DNA of 64,000 bases from an uncultured Eubacteriales bacterium (GTDB lineage: Bacteria; Bacillota; Clostridia; Oscillospirales; CAG-272): contig CAKSLQ010000010.1 in NCBI GenBank assembly GCA_934467415.1, positions 1 to 64,000 on the forward strand, written 5' to 3'. A model generated the notes under the pieces. The model saw only the letters and a program-made list of their open reading frames with translations. It ran no database searches and was not told where the DNA came from. Of the stretch, positions 1-8,047 are shown one piece after another (positions within the stretch are counted from its first letter, which is position 1; the number at the start of each line of letters is the position of its first letter). Both the position numbers and the translations under genes were made by a program.

Positions 1-215
1 CCTCGGTGAGGGAGGGGGACCGCGTCAGCGGTGGAAGGAGTCTTGCAGAGAGCAAAACTCCCCCAGTCACCTATCGGCGGAGGATGTTTTTCCGTTGGGA
101 AAACATCCTGCCGGATGAGGGACTTCTGGCAGTCGGCACAGCATAGTGAGATGTTTTGCTTTGCGCAATCCCTCATCAGTCGCTGACGCGACAGCTTCCC
201 CAACGGGGAAGCCTA
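1..215. repeat. Composite dispersed repeat (family A joined to family B), cut by the window edge
   Basis: Positions 1-112 are a reverse-orientation copy of the repeat seen at 14601, 16202, 32258 and 45861: the ends read CCTCGGTGAGGGAGG and the core carries the shared block around CTTGCAGAGAGCAAAACTCC. Positions 113-215 match a second family also present at 44920 and 47665, ending in the hairpin CTTCCCCAACGGGGAAG. Short frames across it look like chance. No gene is seen in 1-461; 216-411 holds only further GC-rich palindromic remnants. Confidence 0.75.
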
Positions 216-411
216 AGAGACGCACACACCTCGCGCGGCGGGGACTCGCTCCCGCCTCCAAGCTCTCCCCCAAGGGGACGGAAACGCACGCGCCGCCGTC
301 ACGCCGGAGACGCCCTTGCGGCTCTTTTTTCATTTCACCCTGCCAAATGCGTTGTTTTCTTTGCTTTTTTTCGGAATTTGCAGAGAAGGTGTGCGCGGCG
401 GCGCCCGGATG

Positions 412-420
412 TGCTACAAT
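412..420 (+). promoter_or_regulatory. Extended -10 promoter element
   Basis: TGC followed by TACAAT forms an extended -10 box 42 bases before the esterase start. No good -35 hexamer is present at 16-18 bases, as is common for extended -10 promoters. A weak ribosome site, AAGAGGT, lies just before the ATG. Confidence 0.4.
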
Positions 421-461
421 AGAAAAAAACGCATGGCGCGGAGATATAAGAGGTATAACCC

Positions 462-1298
462 ATGAAGTGTGAGACCCTGCATTTGAAGGATATTTATCCG
501 TTTCTCGGCGAAGACGGGCGGGACGCGGTGCTGGACTGCTATCGGCCGTACAACATGCCCGAGATGCACCGCGAGGGGCAGAAGCGCAAGACGCTCCTGA
601 TCTGTCCCGGCGGCGGCTATCAGTTTGTCAGCGAGCGGGAGGGCGAGCCCGTGGCGCTGCATTTTCTCGCCGCGGGGTACAACGTGTTTGTGCTGCACTA
701 TTCGGTGGACACACACCGCTTCCCGGCGCAGCTCTGCGAGGTCGCGGCGGCGGTGGAGCTGATCCGGGCGCGCGCCGATGCATGGAACTGCGATGCGGAG
801 CGGCTGGCGCTGCTCGGCTTTTCGGCAGGCGGACACCTGGCCGCGCACTATGCGGCGGCGTCTGACTGCGCGGCTGTGCGCGCGCATTTTCCCGCGAGCC
901 GCAATGTGAATGCGGTGCTGCTGGGTTACCCGGTGATCACGGCCGAGGCGGGCAAGACGCACGCGGGCAGCTTTGAGCATCTGTGCGGGCATTTTCCGCT
1001 GACGGCCGAGGAGGAAGGGCAGTTCTCCTGCGAGCGCCTCGTGCGGCCCGGGATGCCGCCTGCGTTCCTGTGGCACACGGCGGCGGACAAGACCGTCCCC
1101 GTGGTCAACAGTCTGCGCTTTGCAGAGGCGCTCGCGGCGGCAGGTGTGCCGTTTGAGCTGCATGTTTATCCGTTCGGCTGGCACGGGCTTTCCACGGCGG
1201 ACGCCGAGACGGCGGCAAACCCGCTGCCGAAGAACATTCAGCCCGTGCACGGCTGGCTTGCCGACGCTGTCCGCTTTCTCGGCGACGTGCTGGCGTGA
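462..1298 (+). CDS. Alpha/beta hydrolase, acetyl-esterase-like
   Basis: A 278-residue soluble alpha/beta hydrolase with no signal peptide, so it probably acts in the cytoplasm. The oxyanion segment CPGGGY (about residues 49-53), nucleophile Ser121 in GFSAGG, Asp209 in the HTAADKTVPV loop and His241 in FGWHGLS give a complete catalytic triad. This arrangement is typical of the small xylan/acetyl esterase group that removes acetyl groups from imported sugars or oligosaccharides; the substrate cannot be read from sequence. It stands alone upstream of two secreted glycosidases in the same direction, which fits a role in finishing the breakdown of acetylated hemicellulose fragments, but it has its own promoter. 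ATG chosen for the weak AAGAGGT site and full-length fold. Confidence 0.85.
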   Translation: MKCETLHLKDIYPFLGEDGRDAVLDCYRPYNMPEMHREGQKRKTLLICPGGGYQFVSEREGEPVALHFLAAGYNVFVLHYSVDTHRFPAQLCEVAAAVELIRARADAWNCDAERLALLGFSAGGHLAAHYAAASDCAAVRAHFPASRNVNAVLLGYPVITAEAGKTHAGSFEHLCGHFPLTAEEEGQFSCERLVRPGMPPAFLWHTAADKTVPVVNSLRFAEALAAAGVPFELHVYPFGWHGLSTADAETAANPLPKNIQPVHGWLADAVRFLGDVLA

Positions 1299-1321
1299 AT
1301 TGTGATAGAGTAAGAAGAAAT

Positions 1322-1402
1322 GAGGGGGAACTTTCGCACACGAAAGTTCCCCCTCGCCTCTTCAAAGGACTTTGAAACAGGCTTCCCCGGGGGAAGCCTG
1401 TT
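1322..1402. repeat. Two adjacent perfect palindromes after the esterase
   Basis: Positions 1322-1355 form a 15-bp perfect stem with loop CACA, and 1376-1402 form a 13-bp perfect stem around one G. Neither is followed by a clear T run, so they are not classic terminators. The first resembles the hairpin at 6363-6388 (GGAAACTTTTGT and its complement), so it is probably a dispersed hairpin family. Confidence 0.6.
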
Positions 1403-1466
1403 CTCATTTCTGCTGTGCATTTTCGCCGCAACCGTAGAAAAAAACAAACATTTTCGCATATTCTGC

Positions 1467-1495
1467 TTGACTTGTGCGGCGGCAGCCGTTAAACT
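1467..1495 (+). promoter_or_regulatory. Sigma-A-type promoter of the first GH43 gene
   Basis: TTGACT, a 17-base spacer and TAAACT lie 52 bases before the start codon; AAAGGAA forms the ribosome site. Confidence 0.6.
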
Positions 1496-1546
1496 AAAGT
1501 TGTATCATCATATCTGCGGCACACCCGCTGCACGAAAGGAATCCAT

Positions 1547-3697
1547 ATGAGAAAACGCATTTTTGCACTGCTTTGCGGCGTTCTGCTCGGCGCGGTCTGC
1601 ACGGCTGCCGCAGGCGCTGCGACGCTGACGACGACCGACACGTTCAAGAACCCGGTTGCCGAGGGCGCAGACCCGTTTGTCCTCCTTGACGACGGCGTCT
1701 ACTACCTCTATTCCACCAACGACGGCGCAAACGGCTACATCGTTTACACCTCGACCGACCTTGTCAACTGGCAGGCGCGCGGCTACGCCATGAAGAAAAA
1801 CGGCGCGGCGCAGGGCAGCTTCTGGGCGCCCGAGGTTATCCGTGAGGGCAACACCTATTACATGGTTTACACCTCGAAGGAGCGCATCGGCATCGCCACG
1901 TCCGACAGCCCGCTCGGACCTTTCGTGGACAAGAGCGGTTCGCTTTTTTCGGACGGTAAGATCATTGACGGTCATTTTTTCCGCGACGATGACGGCAAAG
2001 TCTATCTGTACTTTGTCTCTATTCAGGGCTGGACGCACAACGGCTACACCGCGACAAGCTATCAGAATGTTTGGGTCGGTGAATTTGACCTTGCAAGCTG
2101 TAAGTTTGTGGGCGATGTCAAAATGCTGCTGACCGCAGAGGATGTGAAAAACGGCACCGCAGTCGGTATCGACGCAGAGGGGCCTGAGGTCGTGAAGCAC
2201 GGCAATACTTATTACCTCACCTATTCCTCGCCCGGTTACGGCAGCCCGGTTTATGCGGTCGGCTGTGCCACCTCCGAGAGCCCCTTCGGTCCGTTTGAAA
2301 AGAAGGGTACGGTGCTGATTACCGCCGATCCGGACCGCACCGACCCGCAGAACAACCTGTACGGCGTCGGCCATCACGGCTTTGTCGAGGCGCCGGACGG
2401 CGGGCTTGCGGTTGTGTATCATGCGCACCGCTCGGGCGCACCCTCGCCGCTGATGGCGGAGCAGGGAAAGACCAATCACGAGCTGTATGTCACCGACCGC
2501 CGCGTCTGCGTGGACCGTGTCTGGTTTGACGCGGACGGCAATCTGTGCATGGGCGACCCGAACAACGTCGGGCATCCGACCGTGCGCGCGGACAAGACGC
2601 CGTTCGGCGCGTCCGCGACCCGCACCGTGGAGCTGGACGACAACTTTGCGGCGCTGACGACGCTGCCCACCGTTTATGTCGCGATGTATGCAGGACTTGA
2701 CACCAACGACGGCGCGGAGGCATCGCCCTTCCGCACGCTCGACCGCGCCTATGCGGCGCTCCCGAAGGGCGGCACAATCGTGCTGCTCGAACGCTATGAC
2801 ATGCAGAGCACGACGGCGAAGAAATACAAGCTCGCCACCGACAACGCGATCTATGTTTCGCCGAAGGTGGACGGCCCCGTCATGATCCGCGGCGCGTATT
2901 CGGCCGTGCCGGTGCTGTTCAAGTTCTGGTCGATTTCGTCGGATACTTATCTTGAAAATCTCGAGCTGCGCCCGCGCCTGACCGGCGCGCTGGCGGGCGG
3001 CTACTCAATTATTGAGTGCGGGCAGAACAACGTCGTCATCGGCGAAGGCGTCAGCTGCGTGGCGCGTCCCAACAGCGGGCAGTTCCCGGTGCTCGTCGGC
3101 GGCTACTGGCAGTACAGCGGTTCGTCCAAGACCGCACCCTACAGCTATTACACGACGGACAAGCGCCCCGACTCCATGCTGCCGACCGACAAGGCATACA
3201 CTCTGACGGTCAGGGGCGGCACCTGGGAGACGATTACGGCGGGCAGTATGCAGGACACGGTTGCCTGCGCCGCCGACACGGCGAAGAACGCAGCGCTCCG
3301 TGTGGAGAGCGGCGCGACGCTCCGTCCCGGCGCGGTCGGCAGGCTGACCGTTTCGGTGACCGGCGCGGGCGCAGTACTGCGCTATGCGGCCGCCGCGAAT
3401 GCCGCCAGGTACCGCATCACGGACGGTGACGGCAACGTCGTCGGCTACAGTGAGACCACGAGCTTCACGGACACGTCGTTCCGCTTCGGCGACAGTAAGA
3501 CCTACACGGTCGCGGGCTATGCCGACGGCGCGTGCATCGGCGACCGCAGCGCGGCCGTCACCGTGAAGAGTGACGCCGACGGCGACGGCAGGCTGACGGT
3601 GCGTGACGCGCTCGCCTGCACGGCGGAGGCCAAGCGGCAGGGCGCGGCGGTCGGCGCAGACGACTTCGCCGCCATGCTCGGTGAGCTTGCCAGATAA
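1547..3697 (+). CDS. Secreted GH43-type glycosidase with beta-helix-like and dockerin-like regions
   Basis: A 716-residue exported enzyme. Residues 1-24 are a signal peptide. Residues about 33-345 form a GH43-like five-bladed propeller: Asp42 in GADPFV (expected base), Asp141 in IDGHFF (pKa modulator) and Glu211 in AEGPEV (acid) match the family's catalytic trio, predicting attack on arabinan, xylan or related side chains. Residues about 380-600 start with the VYVAMYAGLDTNDG/SPFRTL pattern seen at the front of pectate-lyase-like beta-helices. A short fibronectin-like stretch and one calcium loop (DADGDGRLTVRD, residues ~677-688) follow; a full dockerin has two such loops. It is a close paralogue of the protein at 4143-6311. 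No cohesin scaffold is seen in the window, so anchoring is unknown. The exact substrate is not determinable. Confidence 0.85.
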   Translation: MRKRIFALLCGVLLGAVCTAAAGAATLTTTDTFKNPVAEGADPFVLLDDGVYYLYSTNDGANGYIVYTSTDLVNWQARGYAMKKNGAAQGSFWAPEVIREGNTYYMVYTSKERIGIATSDSPLGPFVDKSGSLFSDGKIIDGHFFRDDDGKVYLYFVSIQGWTHNGYTATSYQNVWVGEFDLASCKFVGDVKMLLTAEDVKNGTAVGIDAEGPEVVKHGNTYYLTYSSPGYGSPVYAVGCATSESPFGPFEKKGTVLITADPDRTDPQNNLYGVGHHGFVEAPDGGLAVVYHAHRSGAPSPLMAEQGKTNHELYVTDRRVCVDRVWFDADGNLCMGDPNNVGHPTVRADKTPFGASATRTVELDDNFAALTTLPTVYVAMYAGLDTNDGAEASPFRTLDRAYAALPKGGTIVLLERYDMQSTTAKKYKLATDNAIYVSPKVDGPVMIRGAYSAVPVLFKFWSISSDTYLENLELRPRLTGALAGGYSIIECGQNNVVIGEGVSCVARPNSGQFPVLVGGYWQYSGSSKTAPYSYYTTDKRPDSMLPTDKAYTLTVRGGTWETITAGSMQDTVACAADTAKNAALRVESGATLRPGAVGRLTVSVTGAGAVLRYAAAANAARYRITDGDGNVVGYSETTSFTDTSFRFGDSKTYTVAGYADGACIGDRSAAVTVKSDADGDGRLTVRDALACTAEAKRQGAAVGADDFAAMLGELAR

Positions 3698-3710
3698 TCC
3701 ATCATCGGTG

Positions 3711-3737
3711 AAAAAGCCGCCTGCGGGCGGCTTTTTT
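3711..3737 (+). terminator. Intrinsic terminator after the first GH43 gene
   Basis: AAAAAGCCGCCTGCGGGCGG followed by CTTTTTTG makes a strong GC stem and T run. Confidence 0.85.
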
Positions 3738-3805
3738 GCGTTTTGCACCGCAAAACGACATAACTGTCCGATATGTATGATTTGTCAAAAAAGACGGTGT
3801 TTTCC

Positions 3806-3834
3806 TTGACTTTTCTCGTGCAAATTGTTATACT
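3806..3834 (+). promoter_or_regulatory. Sigma-A promoter reading into the inverted-repeat leader
   Basis: TTGACT, 17 bases, TATACT. Transcription would begin at about 3841, exactly at the left edge of the 275-bp inverted-repeat element, so the element would be transcribed as the 5' leader of the second GH43 gene. Confidence 0.7.
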
Positions 3835-3841
3835 GAATTGA

Positions 3842-4116
3842 TACCCTCGATTGACAAGGGAAGACACGGTTTTTCGGGGCTGAAACCGTACCTGGCTTCG
3901 TTTTCCTCATTGGCGGGCATTAGCCCGCCTGCTTCGTCAGCCTCGTCAGGCACAATTTCCGCTCCCGAAAAACTCCGTAGGACTTTCCGGCGAGTAAAAC
4001 TCTAGCTGGCGAGGAAGAGGAGGACGGTGTGCCGACCGCCCACCGAGGACGATGACGATGTCCAGCGCCAACTTTTTACCGCTGGAAAGCGTGTCTGCCC
4101 TTGTCAATCGAGGGTA
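3842..4116. mobile_element. 275-bp element with 27-bp terminal inverted repeats (MITE or structured leader)
   Basis: The ends TACCCTCGATTGACAAGGG (3842-3860) and its exact complement (4098-4116) form a perfect 19-bp pair that extends to 27 bp with one mismatch. Both ends carry TA, as expected for an insertion with a TA target duplication. Inside are smaller hairpins: GGCGGGC-ATTA-GCCCGCC at 3913, ACGGTTT/AAACCGT near 3867, and CCAGCG/CGCTGG near 4061. No coding frame of note is present. It fills almost all of the 445-base gap before the second GH43 gene. It may be a non-autonomous transposon, a structured RNA, or the first used as the second. Confidence 0.65.
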
Positions 4117-4142
4117 AAAACTATTTTTGAAAGGGAAAACAT

Positions 4143-6311
4143 ATGAAAAAGCATCTTCCGGCACTGCTGCTCATCGCAGTTCTGTGTGTGCTCTGCGCGG
4201 TTTCCGCCGCGGCGGTGACCTACACCTATGACACCGTGTTCACCAACCCGGTTGCCAACGGCGCAGACCCGTTCGTTCTGTACGATGAGGGAACCTATTA
4301 CCTCTATGCGACCAACGACGGGTCGAACGGCTACATCGCCTACACCTCGACCGACCTTGTCAACTGGCACGCCGCAGGCTATGTGCTGCGCGACGAGGAT
4401 GTCAACCTCGTCACCCCCGGCAGCTATGCCGGCCTGTGGGCGCCCGAGGTGCTGCGGGACGGCGACACCTACTACCTGGTGTACACCGCGCAGGAGCATA
4501 TCGGCATCGCCACGGCGGAAAGCCCGCTCGGCCCGTTCAGGGACAAGACCGGCCCGCTCTTTGAAGCGAAGGCCATCGACGGTCACTTCTTCCGCGATGA
4601 CGACGGCAGACTGTATCTTTACTTTGTGTCCACCGGCGAGTGGAACTACAACGGCTACACCACCACCGGCGGCAACAACATCTGGGGCGGCGAGTTTGAC
4701 CTTGCCACCTGCACGTTTGTCGAGGCGCCGAAGCTGCTGATCCGGTGGGGGGCAGGTGAATGGAACGTCAACGAAGGCCCCGAGATGCTGAAGCATAACG
4801 GCACGTATCACCTCACCTATTCCAAGTACGGCTACGGCGCACCGTATTATTCGGTCTGCGACGCGACCTCGTCGAGCCCGCTCGGCACGTTTGAAAAGCA
4901 GGGCACGGTGCTGATCACCGCCGACCCGAACCGCACCGACCCGGACAACAACCTCTACGGCACGGCGCACCATTGCTTCGTCGAGGGGCCGGACGGCAGA
5001 CTGATGATCGTCTACCACGCGCACCGCTCCGGCAGGAAGTCCCCGCTGGTGCAGGCGCAGAATCCAAGTGCGAAGGATGAGACACTCTATGTCGAGGAGC
5101 GCCGCATCTGCATCGACGAGGCGTGGTTTGATGAAAGCGGCAAGCTGCGCGCCGGCGACCGGAACAATGTCGGTCACCCCACCGTCAGCGCGTCCGCCGC
5201 ACCGACCGGCGCCGCCGCGACCCGCTCCGTGGAGCTGGACGACAACTTCGCGGCGCTTGTCAACCTGCCCACCGTCTACGTCTCGATGAAGGGCGGCCTC
5301 GATACCAACGCCGGCACAAAGCTTTCTCCCTTCCGCTCGCTCACGCAGGCGTATGCGGCGCTGCCGAACGGCGGCACGATCGTCCTGCTCGAAGCCTATG
5401 ACATGAGCAGCGCCTCGCTGGTGGAGTACGGCATCACCACGATGGATGCCTGCTTCGTCTCCCCCAAGGTGAACGGCCCCGTCATGATCCGCGGCGCATT
5501 CTCCGCCGTGCCGATCGAGTTCAAGTTCTGGTCGATCTCGTCCGACACCTATCTTGAGAACATTGAGCTGCGCCCGCGCCTCACCGGCACGCTCGGCGGC
5601 GGCTATTCCGTCATCGAGTGCGGGCAGAACAACGTCGTCATCGGCGAGAACGTCAGCTGCGCATCCCGCCCGAACAATGCGAAGTTCCCCGTGCTCGTCG
5701 GCGGCTACTGGCAGTTCGGCAAGGCGTCGACCACGCCTGCCTACGTCCACTTCAACACCGAGAGTCGCCCCGATTCCATGCTGAAGACCGATAAGGCGTA
5801 CAGCCTGACGGTGAAGGGCGGCACCTGGGAGCACATTTATCCCGGCAGCCTGAAGGGAACGACCTATGTCGAGGGCTCTGCGCCGAATGCAACGCTCCGG
5901 CAGAGCAGCGGCGCCAACATCCGTCCCGCCAAGGTGCAGGGCGTGACGGCGGCGCTCGGTATTAACGGCCCGGTCATCTCCTATCTGGCGGATGAGGACG
6001 GCAATGCGCTGAAGTACCGCATCACGGACGGCGAGGGCAGCTTCGTCGGCTTCAGCGAGACAACCTCGTTTGTCGATACGTCCTATGTCGTCGGCACGAC
6101 CAAGACTTATAGGGTCGAGGGCTATGTCAACGGCGCCTGCATCGGCGACGCGAGCGCCTCGGTCACGGTCTCCTCTTACGGCGATATGAACGGAGACGGC
6201 GAGATCACCTTTGCCGACGCGCTGCTGCTGATCACCGATATTATCAACGGCACGAAGGACGCAAGCCTTGCCAACGTCCTGTGGCAGCTGAAGTACATCG
6301 CGTCGAAATAA
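4143..6311 (+). CDS. Secreted GH43-type glycosidase, paralogue of the upstream gene
   Basis: A 722-residue exported protein with the same domain order as its neighbour: signal peptide (1-24), GH43-like propeller with Asp42 (GADPFV), Asp146 (IDGHFF) and Glu211 (NEGPEM), a beta-helix-like region opening with VYVSMKGGLDTNAG/SPFRSL, a fibronectin-like stretch, and one calcium loop DMNGDGEITFAD near residue 680. After the loop the chain ends in about 30 residues without a second calcium loop, so the dockerin-like part is degenerate. The two genes arose by duplication and then diverged; the inverted-repeat element sits between them. The ribosome site GAAAGGG lies a few bases before the ATG. Function predicted as arabinan/xylan-type glycosidase; substrate unknown. 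Confidence 0.85.
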   Translation: MKKHLPALLLIAVLCVLCAVSAAAVTYTYDTVFTNPVANGADPFVLYDEGTYYLYATNDGSNGYIAYTSTDLVNWHAAGYVLRDEDVNLVTPGSYAGLWAPEVLRDGDTYYLVYTAQEHIGIATAESPLGPFRDKTGPLFEAKAIDGHFFRDDDGRLYLYFVSTGEWNYNGYTTTGGNNIWGGEFDLATCTFVEAPKLLIRWGAGEWNVNEGPEMLKHNGTYHLTYSKYGYGAPYYSVCDATSSSPLGTFEKQGTVLITADPNRTDPDNNLYGTAHHCFVEGPDGRLMIVYHAHRSGRKSPLVQAQNPSAKDETLYVEERRICIDEAWFDESGKLRAGDRNNVGHPTVSASAAPTGAAATRSVELDDNFAALVNLPTVYVSMKGGLDTNAGTKLSPFRSLTQAYAALPNGGTIVLLEAYDMSSASLVEYGITTMDACFVSPKVNGPVMIRGAFSAVPIEFKFWSISSDTYLENIELRPRLTGTLGGGYSVIECGQNNVVIGENVSCASRPNNAKFPVLVGGYWQFGKASTTPAYVHFNTESRPDSMLKTDKAYSLTVKGGTWEHIYPGSLKGTTYVEGSAPNATLRQSSGANIRPAKVQGVTAALGINGPVISYLADEDGNALKYRITDGEGSFVGFSETTSFVDTSYVVGTTKTYRVEGYVNGACIGDASASVTVSSYGDMNGDGEITFADALLLITDIINGTKDASLANVLWQLKYIASK

Positions 6312-6319
6312 GCAAAATC

Positions 6320-6350
6320 AAAAAAGCCACCCGCTCGGGTGGCTTTTTTT
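6320..6350. terminator. Bidirectional terminator between convergent genes
   Basis: AAAAAAGCCACCCGCTCGGG followed by TGGCTTTTTTT; A and T runs flank the stem on both sides, so it can stop both the GH43 and the serine dehydratase transcripts. Confidence 0.85.
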
Positions 6351-6362
6351 GTGGGGAGTGGT

Positions 6363-6388
6363 GGAAACTTTTGTACACAAAAGTTTCC
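6363..6388. repeat. Perfect 12-bp hairpin related to the one at 1322
   Basis: GGAAACTTTTGT, two bases, then its exact complement. The shape and sequence resemble the 1322-1355 palindrome. Confidence 0.5.
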
Positions 6389-6407
6389 CCCCGCATTTTT
6401 CTTTCTC

Positions 6408-7598
6408 TTATTTTCCGTACACCTTTGCAAGCCCGCCGGTGGAGGTCTCGCGGTAGCCGGAATTCATGTCCCGGCCGGTCTCGTACATGACCTTGACGAT
6501 CTGGTCAAACGAAACCTTGTGCTTGCTTTCCAGCGACTTTGCCAGCATGACGGCGTTGAAGGTCTCGGTGCTGGCCATCGCGTTGCGCTCGATGCAGGGG
6601 ATCTGCACCAGCCCCATCACGGGGTCGCAGGTCAGCCCCAGGTTGTGCTCAAGCGCGATCTCCGCCGAGCATTCGATCACGTCCGCGCCCAGCTCGTAGA
6701 TCTTCGCCAGCGCCGCCGCCGCCATCGAGCAGGCCACGCCCACCTCCGCCTGACAGCCGCATTCCGCGCCGCTGATGGAGGCGTTCTGCTTGACCACGTT
6801 GCCGATCACGCCCGCCACGGCCAGCGCGTCCAGAATCTCGCGCTCGCGCACGCCGCAGTCGGTCTGCATGTAGTAGAGCACGGCGGGCACAATGCCGGAC
6901 GCGCCGCAGGTCGGCGCGGTCACCACCACGCCGCCCGCCGCATTTTCTTCGGCTGCTGCCAGCGCATAGGCAGAGACGCGGCGGTTCTCGTGCATCAGCG
7001 CAGGCTCAAACTTCGTGTTTTCGCGGTAGAGCGTCTGCGCCTTGCGCGCAAGCGTCAGCCCGCCCGGCAGAATGCCGCTCGCCGCAAGTCCGCGCTCCAC
7101 GCAGGCGCGCATGGCCGCCCACACGGCGCGCAGATGGCCGTCGATGTCCGGCTCGTAATGCCGCACATAGTCCGGCAGCGTCATGCCGTTTGCCGCGATG
7201 AACGCCTTGATCTCGTCAAAATTCCGCTCGGGGTAGACCTCGCCGCCCTCCGCCAGCGGTACGCCGTCGATCACCACACTGCCGCCGCCCACCGAAAGCG
7301 CGGTAAACAGCTTTTCGGCGTTCCCGCCGTCCAGGGCGTAGAGGTCGAGCTGATTCGGGTGTGCAAGGTCGGTCTTCGTCGTGTCAAAGAGGATCTCGGT
7401 GTCCTTGCCCAGCACCTCGCGCAGAACACGGTCGGTCCCGTGCCCGCGCCCGGTCATGGCAAGCGAGCCGAACAGCACCACGCGCCAGTGCCGCCGCCCG
7501 TAGGCCGCAAGCGCGTATTCCGCAATGCGCTGCGGGCCGATGGTGTGTGAGCTGGACGGGCCGTGCCCGATGCGATAGAGTTCCTTCAGCGATTTCAC
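6408..7598 (-). CDS. sdaA: Single-chain L-serine dehydratase, iron-sulfur type
   Basis: A 396-residue enzyme that deaminates L-serine to pyruvate and ammonia using an oxygen-sensitive [4Fe-4S] cluster. The N-terminal part holds GHGPSSSHTIGP, the hallmark of the beta domain; the C-terminal part holds the cysteine motifs APTCGASG, GAECGCQAEVG and CDPVMGLVQIPC that bind the cluster. Both domains are in one chain, as in E. coli SdaA. I chose a GTG start at 7598 because AGGAGG lies eight bases upstream; an earlier in-frame ATG at 7748 would add 50 unrelated residues. It is divergent from the feo iron-uptake operon, which is a sensible neighbour for an iron-sulfur enzyme but does not prove co-regulation. 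Confidence 0.93.
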   Translation of the reverse strand: MKSLKELYRIGHGPSSSHTIGPQRIAEYALAAYGRRHWRVVLFGSLAMTGRGHGTDRVLREVLGKDTEILFDTTKTDLAHPNQLDLYALDGGNAEKLFTALSVGGGSVVIDGVPLAEGGEVYPERNFDEIKAFIAANGMTLPDYVRHYEPDIDGHLRAVWAAMRACVERGLAASGILPGGLTLARKAQTLYRENTKFEPALMHENRRVSAYALAAAEENAAGGVVVTAPTCGASGIVPAVLYYMQTDCGVREREILDALAVAGVIGNVVKQNASISGAECGCQAEVGVACSMAAAALAKIYELGADVIECSAEIALEHNLGLTCDPVMGLVQIPCIERNAMASTETFNAVMLAKSLESKHKVSFDQIVKVMYETGRDMNSGYRETSTGGLAKVYGK

Positions 7599-7716
7599 GG
7601 TTCTGCCTCCTGCCTGATTTTGCTTTGATTGTAGCATACCCGCACGCGGAATGCAAGATGCGCCGCCGCATCCGTCCGCTTTTTCGTGCGAATGCGACAA
7701 AATCCGGCCGACCCGC

Positions 7717-7745
7717 TTGACAGAGCGTCGATTTTGCTGTATCAT
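7717..7745 (+). promoter_or_regulatory. feo operon promoter
   Basis: TTGACA, 17 bases, TATCAT, 50 bases before feoA. Confidence 0.75.
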
Positions 7746-7750
7746 CAAAA

Positions 7751-7770
7751 AAGTTAGTTAAGACAAACTT
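7751..7770 (+). promoter_or_regulatory. Candidate iron-regulator operator
   Basis: AAGTTAGT-TAAG-ACAAACTT is an 8-bp inverted repeat with one mismatch, lying just after the -10 box where a repressor would block transcription. It loosely resembles DtxR/IdeR-type sites rather than a Fur box. The regulator is not in the window. Confidence 0.3.
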
Positions 7771-7795
7771 TTGGCTGCAAACCATGGGGGAACAT

Positions 7796-8047
7796 ATGAC
7801 ACTGGATGAACTGAAGGTCGGGCAGTCCGCCGCCATCACCGCCGTCGGCGGAGAGGGCGCACTGCGCAACCGATTGATTGACATGGGACTGATCCCGCGC
7901 ACGCGCGTGACGCTGCGCAAGGTCGCGCCGATGGGTGACCCCATCGAGCTGCACCTGCGCGGCTATGAGCTGACCATCCGCCTCGAGGACGCGGCCAAGA
8001 TCACGGTCGAGCCGCTGCCCGCGGCGGCCGGGGAGGTGCGGCAATGA
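7796..8047 (+). CDS. feoA: FeoA-like ferrous iron transport protein
   Basis: An 83-residue SH3-like FeoA protein that partners the FeoB iron channel on the cytoplasmic side. Typical features are TLDELKVGQSAAI at the start, IDMGLIPRTRV in the middle, and DPIELHLRGYELTIRLEDA near the end. An ATG four codons upstream (7784) is possible, but GGGGGA sits correctly for 7796. The stop overlaps the FeoB start by four bases (ATGA), indicating translational coupling. Confidence 0.92.
   Translation: MTLDELKVGQSAAITAVGGEGALRNRLIDMGLIPRTRVTLRKVAPMGDPIELHLRGYELTIRLEDAAKITVEPLPAAAGEVRQ

Noticed and set aside
3842..4116. OMEGA/HEARO-type nuclease-guide RNA
   Set aside because: The element is structured and of suitable length, but no IscB or TnpB nuclease lies nearby, and TA-flanked inverted ends fit a MITE better.
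4104..5834. A 576-codon minus-strand frame opposite the second GH43 gene
   Set aside because: Antisense of a well-supported enzyme; low-information composition.
1467..6311. Cellulosome cluster
   Set aside because: Only single degenerate calcium loops are present and no cohesin or scaffoldin is seen.
6339..7550. A 403-codon plus-strand frame
   Set aside because: Antisense to the serine dehydratase, whose Fe-S motifs are intact.
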